NCBI GenBank assembly: GCA_030180135.1
Contig: CM058231.1
Span: 54,012,235-54,076,234, forward strand
DNA: 64,000 nucleotides
Reading direction: 5' to 3'
Origin: Orychophragmus violaceus
Lineage: Eukaryota > Streptophyta > Magnoliopsida > Brassicales > Brassicaceae
The position numbers and the translations under genes are program-made. Below the pieces are notes generated by a model. That model was not told the DNA's origin. It ran no database searches and saw only the letters and a list, made by a program, of their open reading frames with translations. This document shows, piece after piece, positions 45,280-54,995 of the stretch (position 1 is the stretch's first letter; each line of letters opens with the position of its first letter).

Positions 45280-46475
45280 TGATATATCATGGTTTTTACC
45301 CACTTTATACCATGATATAGTTGTGTTTTTAGAGTCTTTTGTATTAGTTTAGAGTCTTTTACAGGTTAAATCAGGTTTGGAGCTAATTGGAGATATATGG
45401 AGCATTTTGGGCATTTTGGGACGTTTTGGCCGAGAGCTTTATTCACTGTTCGATTATTTGATGTTGCATCGATCGACACGCATTGTGCATCGGTCGATGC
45501 AGTCGCGAGATGGGCCGTACGCGTCGGCGTAACAAGTATTGAAGATTTGCAAAGAAGCCCAAGATACTTTCAGTATTTACACAGAAGCCCCAGCCGAGAT
45601 TATGCCTATATATACTAGTTTTTGGTGTTTAATTTAGATACGCTTTGATACTTAGAGCTAAGAGATTTTTAGAGCTTTTGGGGCTGATCTATTTTCCTTG
45701 TATTGATTTATTTTGGAGAAGATTTCGAACCCCTTTGATATTTTAATTTCTTATATGCAATCTATTTATTCTATGATTATGTTTTCATCAATCATGTCTG
45801 AGTAGATCCATAGTTGAGTTTAGGGTTTCTCATTAGGGTTTGATGACTTGCTAGACTTGTTTAATTCAGTTGGGATTCATATGATTAGAATGTTCTTCAA
45901 ACTAAATTGTGCTTAAAGCTAGTTCTAACCTGATCAATTAGAATCTAGATCCTAGGTTACTAAATACGTCACGAGAGTGGGGTTTAGGAATCTGAACTAT
46001 TTAGGTTGAGCAATTGAATTATTCGCAAAGAGATTTGGTTTAGTTTAATTGTGAACATATCGAACTTGAACTTAATGCTAGTTTAATTTGTTAGTAATTG
46101 CAAAGAGATTTGGATTACTGCACTTAGACTTAGAGAGTTTTCGCAAAGAGATTTGGTTAATTCTATTTTCGTGATTTGAGTTCTAGAACTGAGTTTAATT
46201 TGATCCTGACTGATTAACTTGTCTGCTTGTCTGATTTCCTGAGAATACCCTAGGCTTGACGCTTTTAGTTTATTGCTTACAAACCGATTTCCTGCTACTG
46301 TTTACTTTCTTGCACCGCAATTCATTACAATCACTCCTTGCTTATTTCTAGTATTAATTCCTACAGTTTGATTCTCTTGAGACCAAGTGTCCCTGTGGAT
46401 TCGATAACCCTATATACTACATTGACTATACTGTGCACTTGCAGTTTAGAATAGGGATTAAAACTCGACCTATCA
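45280..46475 (+). repeat. TRGAG-1 5' LTR
   Basis: TGATATATCATGG...CGACCTATCA. TATATATA at about 45604 is the likely TATA box. The paired boxes TCGATCGA (45469) and TCGGTCGA (45490) lie about 115-135 bp upstream of it. GCAAAGAGATTTGG occurs three times (46025, 46100, 46143). Confidence 0.95.
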
Positions 46476-46481
46476 AGTTTT

Positions 46482-46499
46482 TGGCGCCGTTGCCGGGGA
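46482..46499 (+). promoter_or_regulatory. TRGAG-1 primer-binding site
   Basis: TGGCGCCGTTGCCGGGGA, six bases after the LTR, matching the complement of plant tRNA-Asp(GUC) 3' end. The region 46500-46723 is leader and contains two further box pairs (46644/46665 and 46696/46717). Confidence 0.92.
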
Positions 46500-46723
46500 C
46501 TCTTTGAGTCTTCGATAGGACCGAACTTAGGGTTTTACTAGAAATTCTTCGTTTTTGTTTTTGCTTTTCGTTTTTGTTTTATTTTGATTTTACTGATTCT
46601 TTTCTCTGATTCTTTCTGTCGCAGGTACCGAAATCGCCTTGCGTCGACCGTTGCACATCTTGCGTCGATCGACACTAGGCGATTCTGAGATTGAACCGAT
46701 CGTTGCACTGATAGCATCGATCG

Positions 46724-49351
46724 TTGCTGGACGATTACAGACAGTTTATGCCAACGCAGAACACTAGAAGTAATCCGAACTCGAGCTTGGTTAATCTCAA
46801 TCTAGAGGAACTTGGACGTCTAGAAAGGACAATCAGAAGAGAAAAGAGAGAGAGAATGGTACGAGAACGCTTGATCTTGATACCAGATGCTGATGGAACC
46901 CTGAGGGATCCAGAGAACAATCCTTACAATGCTGCTGGGCATAGGATTGATGCTGAGGGACGAGTGATCCCTGATGAAGCTGAGCCACTGGGCCAGATGG
47001 TTGTCCGTGAAAGGACATTAGCTGATTACAACAGACCTGACGAGTTTCATGCGAACCGAGCAGCTTTAGTGCTTCCTGCCTTTGAGAGGAACGACTTTGA
47101 GGTAAAGACTATCTACTACCAACTGATGAGGCAGATTGCTTTTCATGGTCTTCAATCAGAGCAGCCTATGGATCACATAGACAAGTTTGAGGACATAGTT
47201 ACTGGTATGAAATACGATGGAGTTTGCCAGGACTATCTGTTCCTTAAGCTATTTCCGCACAGTCTTGCTGGAGACGCTAGTGCATGGCTGAGACAACTGG
47301 CACCTGGTCAGTATACTACTTGGGCAGCCTTAAAGAGTGAGTTCCTGCGTCATTTCTATGACAATGCACGTTCAGACCAATCTAGACAGGACATACTTAC
47401 TTTCTCCCAAGGAGTTGTGGAGCCTTTAAAGACTGCCTGGATGAGATTTAAGCAGTATCAGCGTGACTGTCCGCACCATGGATTCACTGAAGTTCAGCTG
47501 ATTGGTATCTTCTTCAGAGGAATAGATCTTCCGTATCAGCAGGCGCTGGATAATTCTAGTGATGCCAACTTCAACACCAGGACTCCTACACATGCTAAGC
47601 AGTTAATTGAGAATTTGATTAGCAGCAACAGTTGCAAGACCATGGATGATAGGAGGAAGAAATCTGGTGGAAGTATTGATAACTCGGAGATGGCTGAATT
47701 GAGGTCCAGAATGGATAAAATCTGCACTCTTCTAGGTGAGAAGAAAGCTGTCCATTTTGCTCAAGAAGTAGAAGTGAATCAGACTGAGGAGGACACTCAG
47801 GAAGAGGATGTGAATTACATCGGAGGATCTGGTTTCCAAGGAAACAGATTTGGATATCAATCTGGGAACAGATTTTCCGGTGGAGGACAGAAAACTGCCT
47901 ACACGGGCAATCAGAACTCTTCAGGCTATGGACAGAACAGCAACTTTCAGAAGCCTTATGGACAGAATGCTCAAAGGACCTACGGGTCTTCATCTTATCA
48001 AACACCTCCTACACCTACTGCTTTCGAGACTAAGATGGAGACAATGATGGAACAGTTGCTGGAGAGCCAAATCAAGACTTCTGTGGATTGCAACAAGAAG
48101 ATTGATGCTATGTATGGAGATCTCAATGGGAAGATTGAGTCTATGAACACTCACATGAAGCAACTGGACACTCAGGTTAATCAGATTTCAGGTACTATGA
48201 AAGGAAAAGGACCTGCAGATACTCATATTAAAGCCTGGTCTGTACTCGTTAATGATGGATCTCATCTGGGCGAGAAGTTTGAGCTAAGCACAGCTGAGTT
48301 GGTTGATGAAGCAGAATTTTCGGAATTGAGTGAAAAACTCACGGGTGGAATCCGCGACAACCGCATTGCAACGATCGACACACACCTTGTGTCGGTCGAT
48401 GCAGGACGTGAACAGACAGTGTTGCCGGATGATTATGAGACTGATGCAGAACTGGCCCGCCTATTCCCTGATGTATCTGAAATCACTCAGGAGGAGATTT
48501 ATGCACAAGCCATTAGGCAATATCCCAAGGTATCTGAGGTAATTAAACAGGAGATAGAGGAGCTGAAGAAACTGGAGGAGAGTGGTGAAGACTTGGAAGA
48601 AATTCCACCGCCTGATGATCCACCTTATCATCCCTGTGTGCAGAGGTATTTGAACAAGATGCTACCATTGGATGATGACCTGAAAGAATGGGTGATTGTA
48701 GTTCCCCAACACATTAGTGAAGTGCTACTGAACAAGATCCCAAAGAAGTTACCTGACCCTGGAGTCTTTATACTTGATTGCTCCATCTTCGAGAATAGCT
48801 TTAGACGCTCTCTTTGTGATTTAGGAGCTGCTGGAAGTATGATGCCTTATTCTGTGGCAGAGAAGCTGGGGGTGCTGAATTTTTCTCCTACTAGAACCCG
48901 TCTTATCCTAGCTGATCAGTCTATACGAGTTCCAGAAGGAGTTTTAGAAGACATACCAGTGAGAGTTGGAAACTACTTGGTTCCAACAGACTTCCTTGTG
49001 CTGAAATATGATTGCGATCCGGATGAAGCACTGCTACTTGGAAGACCATTCTTGGCTACAGCAGGAGCTGTGATTGATGTCAGACAAAGTCTAATAGACC
49101 TCCACCTGGGAGATGAGACGCTGCGATATGACATGGAGAAGCTGCGGAAACCACTGATAGATGGGCAGACCTTCACAATCCTGGAAGCAGAAGATGAGCA
49201 GCCAGATGGGCCTGTGATACTAGATCCTGGAGCACAATCCACACCTGCTTTTCTTGGACTGAAGCATTCAGCAACAGCCTACACTCCACCATGGATGAGG
49301 AGACTTGAACAGAGACAGAAAAAGTCTCTGTCAGGATCTCTAAGCGCCTGA
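46724..49351 (+). CDS. TRGAG-1 gag-protease polyprotein
   Basis: 875 codons. The more likely start is Met9 (ATG 46748, MPTQNTRSNP). Residues about 150-300 form a Retrotrans_gag domain (LAGDASAWLRQLAPGQYTTWAALKSEFLRHFYDNARS, LKTAWMRFKQYQRDCPHHG). A Gly/Gln/Asn-rich stretch at about 365-430 replaces a zinc knuckle; I see no CCHC. A coiled region follows. The retropepsin-like domain at about 680-820 has RSLCDLGAAGSMMPYSVAEKLG, with D699 in the active-site position (DLGA rather than DSGA), and LLGRPFLATAGAVIDV. It ends before any RT. The box pair at 48371/48392 lies in frame and encodes TIDTHLV-SVDAGRE. Confidence 0.92.
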   Translation: MLDDYRQFMPTQNTRSNPNSSLVNLNLEELGRLERTIRREKRERMVRERLILIPDADGTLRDPENNPYNAAGHRIDAEGRVIPDEAEPLGQMVVRERTLADYNRPDEFHANRAALVLPAFERNDFEVKTIYYQLMRQIAFHGLQSEQPMDHIDKFEDIVTGMKYDGVCQDYLFLKLFPHSLAGDASAWLRQLAPGQYTTWAALKSEFLRHFYDNARSDQSRQDILTFSQGVVEPLKTAWMRFKQYQRDCPHHGFTEVQLIGIFFRGIDLPYQQALDNSSDANFNTRTPTHAKQLIENLISSNSCKTMDDRRKKSGGSIDNSEMAELRSRMDKICTLLGEKKAVHFAQEVEVNQTEEDTQEEDVNYIGGSGFQGNRFGYQSGNRFSGGGQKTAYTGNQNSSGYGQNSNFQKPYGQNAQRTYGSSSYQTPPTPTAFETKMETMMEQLLESQIKTSVDCNKKIDAMYGDLNGKIESMNTHMKQLDTQVNQISGTMKGKGPADTHIKAWSVLVNDGSHLGEKFELSTAELVDEAEFSELSEKLTGGIRDNRIATIDTHLVSVDAGREQTVLPDDYETDAELARLFPDVSEITQEEIYAQAIRQYPKVSEVIKQEIEELKKLEESGEDLEEIPPPDDPPYHPCVQRYLNKMLPLDDDLKEWVIVVPQHISEVLLNKIPKKLPDPGVFILDCSIFENSFRRSLCDLGAAGSMMPYSVAEKLGVLNFSPTRTRLILADQSIRVPEGVLEDIPVRVGNYLVPTDFLVLKYDCDPDEALLLGRPFLATAGAVIDVRQSLIDLHLGDETLRYDMEKLRKPLIDGQTFTILEAEDEQPDGPVILDPGAQSTPAFLGLKHSATAYTPPWMRRLEQRQKKSLSGSLSA

Positions 49352-50640
49352 AAGATCTTGTGCGTCCGGTCAAGCTATTGACGTTAAAAGAGCGCTGAGT
49401 GGGAGACAACCCACTGTTTTCGTTTTTGCATTTTGATTTTAGTTTTTTTTTTCTAGATTTTACGTTTTTGTTTCTGTTTGGTGAGTTTTTGGTTGCAGGG
49501 TTCGTGAAAATCGCATTGCGTCGATCGACACACATTTGTGTCGATCGTTACAACAGAAATCGCACAGCAACGGTCGGTGCACCTAGTGCAACGATCGATG
49601 CCTGACTGCGACAGAGGTAAAACCCGAGAGAACTAACCATTCAACTATTTTAATTTTTCTTTTCTTTAACCAATCCCTTGCTTGACACTACTGGGGACAG
49701 TGTGTCTTAAGTGTGGGGGAGGTTCTACTAATTAGTTTCTTTTGTTTTCTTAGAGTCAGTTAAATTTTTCAAAATTTGTTTTTCGAGTCAAAATTGGTTT
49801 AAGTAGGAAACAATGATTTTTGGAGGAGATTAGCAGCATTTGCAGGAACTTAAGTGACCATTGGGATGAAGCTGCAGATCTATCTATGACTATTAGAAAA
49901 CCCCATCACAGATCAGCCTACTGAGGACACCCATATCACTTCAGGTATCAGAGGATCCTTTACTGACTTCACCTTAATACTGACTTTAATTTTTCTCACC
50001 TAAGGGCTTGGTATGCTTTATGTCGGATTCCCTGTTAGTTCTGACACAGCCTGTAAACCTGTCCTATTTAGTCCCCTTCTCCCCTTCTGTAAAGTAAAAA
50101 AAAAAAAAAAAAAAATAATAAACTGAGGATGAGTTAGTAACTCCGAAGTGGTCATGGGAATAGTAGCAAACACTATTATCTCTCATGTGATCCATGGAAT
50201 GTGTCCAAAGTACACCCCATAACGGGAAGAACACTGATAAAAAAAATAAAATGATACCCAGTGGGGAAAAATCAGTTGTTAAAGAAGGGAAAGAGAAGAA
50301 AGGGACTAGAGAAAGATAGTATGGTGGTCTAGAGCTGGCAAGGTAAGAATCCATGTGCCTTTAGATCGATACTCCTTAGGTGAGACCGCACTTAAATACT
50401 TGCAGAAGTCAGTAGGGTGAATTTGAATGCTTGAATGTGATTGTGGCGTTTACTTGGGACAGTTGCTAAGTGTAGGGGAAGTACATGTTGGTCTTGATGT
50501 CTGTAGATTGATTCTTTCATGTGGATTACTAAGGGGAATCTGAATGCTGCTGCTTCTATGACAAAATGAGTTTCTGAAGAGTTTTCAAACCTCTTCACTG
50601 CATTTTAGTTCTCTGTTTTGCTTGAGGGCAAGCAAAAGCT
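49352..50640 (+). other. TRGAG-1 3' noncoding region
   Basis: No RT, integrase or env-like frame. Contains box pairs at 49521/49541 (20 bp) and 49570/49591 (21 bp), a PPT-like CTTAAGTGTGGGGGAGG at about 49706-49722, an A run at about 50096-50116, and a second copy of the LEGKQKLSVGE-type tail. The remaining sequence is low-complexity or AT-rich. It is probably what is left after loss of pol. Confidence 0.75.
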
Positions 50641-50654
50641 AAGTGTGGGGGAGT
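50641..50654 (+). promoter_or_regulatory. TRGAG-1 polypurine tract
   Basis: AAGTGTGGGGGAGT directly before the 3' LTR. A near copy lies about 930 bp upstream and may be an old or internal tract. Confidence 0.85.
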
Positions 50655-51849
50655 TGATATATCATGGTTTTTACCCACTTTATACCATGATATAGTTGTG
50701 TTTTTAGAGTCTTTTTATTAGTTTAGAGTCTTTTACATGTTAAATCAGGTTTGGAGCTAATTGGAGATATATGGAGCATTTTGGGCATTTTGGGACGTTT
50801 TGGCCGAGAGCTTTATTCACTGTTCGATTATTTGATGTTGCATCGATCGACACGCATTGTGCATCGGTCGATGCAGTCGCGAGATGGGCCGTACGCGTCG
50901 GCGTAACAAGTATTGAAGATTTGCAAAGAAGCCCAAGATACTTTCAGTATTTACACAGAAGCCCCAGCCGAGATTATGCCTATATATACTAGTTTTTGGT
51001 GTTTAATTTAGATACGCTTTGATACTTAGAGCTAAGAGATTTTTAGAGCTTTTGGGGCTGATCTATTTTCCTTGTATTGATTTATTTTGGAGAAGATTTC
51101 GAACCCCTTTGATATTTTAATTTCTTATATGCAATCTATTTATTCTATGATTATGTTTTCATCAATCATGTCTGAGTAGATCCATAGTTGAGTTTAGGGT
51201 TTCTCATTAGGGTTTGATGACTTGCTAGACTTGTTTAATTCAGTTGGGATTCATATGATTAGAATGTTCTTCAAACTAAATTGTGCTTAAAGCTAGTTCT
51301 AACCTGATCAATTAGAATCTAGATCCTAGGTTACTAAATACGTCACGAGAGTGGGGTTTAGGAATCTGAACTATTTAGGTTGAGCAATTGAATTATTCGC
51401 AAAGAGATTTGGTTTAGTTTAATTGTGAACATATCGAACTTGAACTTAATGCTAGTTTAATTTGTTAGTAATTGCAAAGAGATTTGGATTACTGCACTTA
51501 GACTTAGAGAGTTTTCGCAAAGAGATTTGGTTAATTCTATTTTCGTGATTTGAGTTCTAGAACTGAGTTTAATTTGATCCTGACTGATTAACTTGTCTGC
51601 TTGTCTGATTTCCTGAGAATACCCTAGGCTTGACGCTTTTAGTTTATTGCTTACAAACCGATTTCCTACTACTGTTTACTTTCTTGCACCGCAATTCATT
51701 ACAATCACTCCTTGCTTATTTCTAGTATTAATTCCTACAGTTTGATTCTCTTGAGACCAAGTGTCCCTGTGGATTCGATAACCCTATATACTACATTGAC
51801 TATACTGTGCACTTGCAGTTTAGAATAGGGATTAAAACTCGACCTATCA
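50655..51849 (+). repeat. TRGAG-1 3' LTR
   Basis: 1195 bp, nearly identical to 45280-46475. Paired boxes at 50843 and 50864. Followed by GTTCG. Confidence 0.95.
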
Positions 51850-52405
51850 GTTCGTTCTGCTTGGAGGGACCATTTTGGGTTGCTTTGTTTTTGGGACGAG
51901 CATTTCAGTTCGTTCTGATTGGAGGGACCATTCGGGTCGCTTATTTTCGGGACAATCATTTCAGGTCGTTCAATTTTGGGGCGATCATTTCAGTTCGCTC
52001 GATTTGGGGGAGACCGTTTCGGGTCGCTTAGGTTTGAAGGGATAATTTCATATCGCTTGATTTTAGGGGAGGCCGTTTCAAGTCGCTCGGAGAGGGTGAT
52101 TTAATTTTGTTTGCTTCCGAAGAGATAATTTCATATCACTTTATCTTCGAAGAGATAATTTCATATCACTTGGTAAAATGTAATGGCGAAATATTTCACG
52201 ACGACTCTTAAGTTTTATAATCGGAAAGAGACATTGATAGGGAGACTTATTTTGATTTCACAACGATAAGCTATTACGACTTCGTTTGAAGTTATCAAGC
52301 TCGGTAAGAGCTATGTGTTGGGGGGGGGCTGCACTCGAAGTCGAGCTGCCTACGTACCCTTTTAAAGGGATCAAGCCATTTCGTAGTTCGATTATGTTGC
52401 GTACT
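51850..52405 (-). repeat. Tat-2 tandem-repeat region, right part
   Basis: Continues the repeats cut by TRGAG-1: units with TTTTGGGACGAxCATTTCAGTTCG and GAGGGACCATTTxGGGT up to about 52170, in the same style as 35930-36360. 52171-52405 is noncoding tail with a run of about 10 G near 52320. Confidence 0.8.
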
Positions 52406-53551
52406 TTAGTGAAAGTACTTTTTGAGATTGATGATATTCCAGGGTCGTAGTTCTGGTTTCTGGGTTTTCACCGACTTGAGTCGGTAGACCCCATCCTTGA
52501 CGACATCGGTGACCTGGTAAGGACCTTCCCACTTTACTCCTAACTTTCCAACGTGTTCTTCCTTTTTATGGTCGAACACTTTCCGTAAGACGAGCTCACC
52601 TACTTGAAACCTTCGAGTTTTGATCTTGGAATCGTAGTAGCGAGCTGCGGCTTGTTGGTCGTTCTGGATTCGAGCTAGTGCGAGGTTCCTCCTTTCGTCG
52701 ACGAGATCGAGCTCGTACGTTATCATCTTGTTGTTAAGTTCCTCTTGACGTGGGCATTCTTCTTTGCGGATGCTTGACACGAGAATTTCGGCTGGTACGA
52801 CCGCCTCGATTCCGTAAGCCAGCGAGAAGGGATTTTCGCCGGTGGATTTTCGAGGGGTCCGGTAAGCCCAAAATACGGCTGGGAGCTCGTCGCTCCAACT
52901 TGTTTTGCACTCATTGAGTCTTTTCTTGAGGCTATTCATGATTGCCTTGTTAGCTGCTTCTGCCAGTCCGTTTCCTTGAGGATAGCGGGGCGTTGAGTAA
53001 GTCAAATTTATGTTCCAGGTTCTACAGAACTCCTTGAACACGTTTGATATGAATTGCGATCCGATATCGGTGACGATCTCGTGGGGTAGTCCATGTCGGC
53101 ACACGATGTTTCGCCAGACGAACTCCTTAACGTGAACGTCTTTGATCTTTTGGTATGACTCTGCTTCGATCCATTTAGTGAAGTAGTCTGTCATTACTAA
53201 TAAGTGTGTAGCTTTCTTTTTGCCGGATGGGACTAAAGGTCCCACGATGTCCATTCCCCACCGCATGAATGGGTATGGTGATGAGATAGAGGAGAGTTTC
53301 TCCGATGCTTGATGGATAATTGGGGCATGCTTTTGGCATTTGTCACATTTGCTGGAAAAAGAATCGCATTCGGTGGCCATTGTTGGCCAGAAATAGCCTT
53401 GCCTTTCGATTCGTACAGCTAGGGATCGTCCTCCGGAATGGCTTCCGCAGGATCCGTCGTGGGCCTGCGCGACCACGGCTAGAGCTTGCTTTTTGTCGAG
53501 GCATTTGAGGTAAGGTCCAGAGAGACTACTTTTAAAGAGCTCTCCTTGCAT
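52406..53551 (-). CDS. Tat-2 integrase (intact frame)
   Basis: 381 codons, uninterrupted. Zinc domain H31, H38, C69, C72 (AHDGSCGSH, CDKCQKH). DDE core WGMDIVGP (D101), VTDIGSQF (D162) and GNGLAEAANK (E198), spacing D-x35-E. C-terminal domain with KWEGPYQVTDVVKDGVYRLKS and the natural end KKYFH. VTDIG replaces the usual VTDNG seen in Tat-1, right after the second catalytic Asp. Compared with Tat-1, RTTPRK has lost a Thr codon (RTPRK). The frame begins inside pol, so it was part of a larger polyprotein. Confidence 0.88.
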   Translation of the reverse strand: MQGELFKSSLSGPYLKCLDKKQALAVVAQAHDGSCGSHSGGRSLAVRIERQGYFWPTMATECDSFSSKCDKCQKHAPIIHQASEKLSSISSPYPFMRWGMDIVGPLVPSGKKKATHLLVMTDYFTKWIEAESYQKIKDVHVKEFVWRNIVCRHGLPHEIVTDIGSQFISNVFKEFCRTWNINLTYSTPRYPQGNGLAEAANKAIMNSLKKRLNECKTSWSDELPAVFWAYRTPRKSTGENPFSLAYGIEAVVPAEILVSSIRKEECPRQEELNNKMITYELDLVDERRNLALARIQNDQQAAARYYDSKIKTRRFQVGELVLRKVFDHKKEEHVGKLGVKWEGPYQVTDVVKDGVYRLKSVKTQKPELRPWNIINLKKYFH

Positions 53552-54427
53552 GACGCAGTACCTCGCACTCTCTGTCTTGAGTTTCCGCGCCTCCCATTTG
53601 TCATTGGGGACTTCGCCATTTGTAATGTATCAAATGATCGGAGTTCTCCAATCTTCGTCATCGTTAGGCTCAGGTCCTTGACTAGTGGATGCGGCTTGGA
53701 TTGGTCCATCGGGGACGTTCGCGACGTACACATCGTTTCTTGGATTGAGATCATCATCAATCTCGATGATGTCGCGACCGGTGTCCTTGGGACGTTCCTT
53801 GTGTTCGACCCCGTCCTTTATGGTGGGCTCGTCTTCTCTCAAGGATAGAGCTTTCAGGGCTATGTCGATACTTGGTTTTTCGATCCCCTCGACAGGTATG
53901 ATCCTTTTGAGATTAGGATCTGATGTCGACGCTATAGCGGCCAGGGCATCGGCTCCGGTGTTTTCCCCTCGCAGGATCCGTGTTAGATCAAATAATTCGA
54001 TCTGTTTGGCGAGCGTATGGACTACTTGTAGGTATGCTTCCATGCGTTCGTCTTTGGCCTTGTAGTCGCCGTGATATTGGCTCATGACCAATTGGGAATC
54101 ACTGAAGGCGTCTACTTCTCGGGCTCCTATCGCTATTGCTAGTCTGAGCCCGGCTATTAACGCTTCATATTCTGCTTCGTTATTTGATGCGGCGAATCCC
54201 AGTCTTAAAGACTATTCCAATACTTCGCTAGTGGGGGAAACCTGTTTTACTCCGACTCCGGATCCTTGCGTCGATGAAGCTCCATCGACGTAGAGTTTCG
54301 ATTTCTTGGCGGAGGTCGGGTCGAGTTCTATGGTCGGGGGGAGCTCCATTATGAAATCTGCCAGCACTTGCGCTTTTAGGCACGTCCGAGCTTTATATTC
54401 TATGTCATACTCGCTGAGTTCGATAGC
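53552..54427 (-). pseudogene. Tat-2 second (archaeal-type) RNase H
   Basis: The 54091-53630 frame carries MVMSQYHGDYKAKDERMEAYLQVVHTLAKQ, then GADALAAIAS and the acidic linker. Upstream in the same phase are VDGASSTQGSGVGV, a TAG at about 54212, then LRLGFAASNNEAEYEALIAGLRLA and FSDSQ. So all four acidic blocks are present but one in-frame stop splits them, and another separates the domain from integrase (after WRTPII). Confidence 0.82.
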
Positions 54428-54995
54428 TCATTTGACCAGTCGACCTGACTGGCTTGGACTGTGAAGGATGGTTCTCAGTGGCTGAGAGGTCATCACTATA
54501 ATTGAGTGCGATTGGAAGTATGGTCGGAGTTTCTGAGCCGATGTGACTAGCGCTAAAGCAAGTTTTTCCATGGCGGGGTACCTGGTTTCAGCATCGAATA
54601 AGGTCTTAGTGATGTAGTACACCGACCGTTACTAGTTTTGTTCTTCGCGAACCAGGACTCCACTTACTGCTGCCGTGGAAACATCTAGGTAGAGGTAGAG
54701 GGGCTCCCCTTCTACTGGTTTCGCCAGTATAGGTGGTTCGCTTAGGTAAAACTTGAGCTTGGTGAATGCTTCTTCGCACTTTTCGTCCCAGAGGAACTTC
54801 TTGTTCGCTTTGAGCAAGTGATAGAAGGGTAGACATTTATCAGTCGAACTCGAGATGAAGCGGTTCAAAGCAGCTATTTTGCCAGTCAGGCGCTGGACTT
54901 CTCACGTTGTTCTGGGAGATTTCATGTCTATAAATGTTGCGATCTGTTTGGGGTTCGCTTCGATCCCTCTTTCGGTCACTAGGTAACCAAGGAAT
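54428..54995 (-). pseudogene. Tat-2 RT connection and first RNase H, cut by Copia-6
   Basis: In sense order: NRFISSSTDKCLPFYHLLKANKKFLWDEKCEEAFTKL, LYLYLDVSTAAVSGVLVREEQN, TAG, MYYITKTLFDAETRYPAMEKLALALVTSAQKLRPYF, then a stop near 54426. The sense strand begins at 54995 inside the LGYLVTERGIKANP block; upstream RT lies beyond Copia-6. DVS is kept here where Tat-1 has VVS. Confidence 0.82.

Larger units (their letters stand above)
45280..51849 (+). mobile_element. TRGAG-1: Athila-like LTR element with gag-protease only
   Basis: LTRs of 1196 bp (45280-46475) and 1195 bp (50655-51849) have only a few differences. GTTCG flanks both sides (45275-45279, 51850-51854). A tRNA-Asp type primer site and a polypurine tract are present. 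The interior (about 4.2 kb) holds one intact 875-codon gag-protease frame and no RT, RNase H or integrase, so it needs a helper element. This matches the class called terminal-repeat retrotransposons with a GAG domain. Confidence 0.93.
40973..54995 (-). mobile_element. Tat-2: second Tat-type element, incomplete in window
   Basis: Minus orientation. The 3' LTR is 40973-41511, followed by the antisense gene, tandem repeats, integrase, second RNase H and part of RT. TRGAG-1 (45280-51849) is inserted in its repeat region. Copia-6 interrupts its RT at 54996. Its 5' end, gag, 5' LTR and second target duplication lie outside the window. It is the same family as Tat-1 by LTR and protein similarity. 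Confidence 0.9.
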
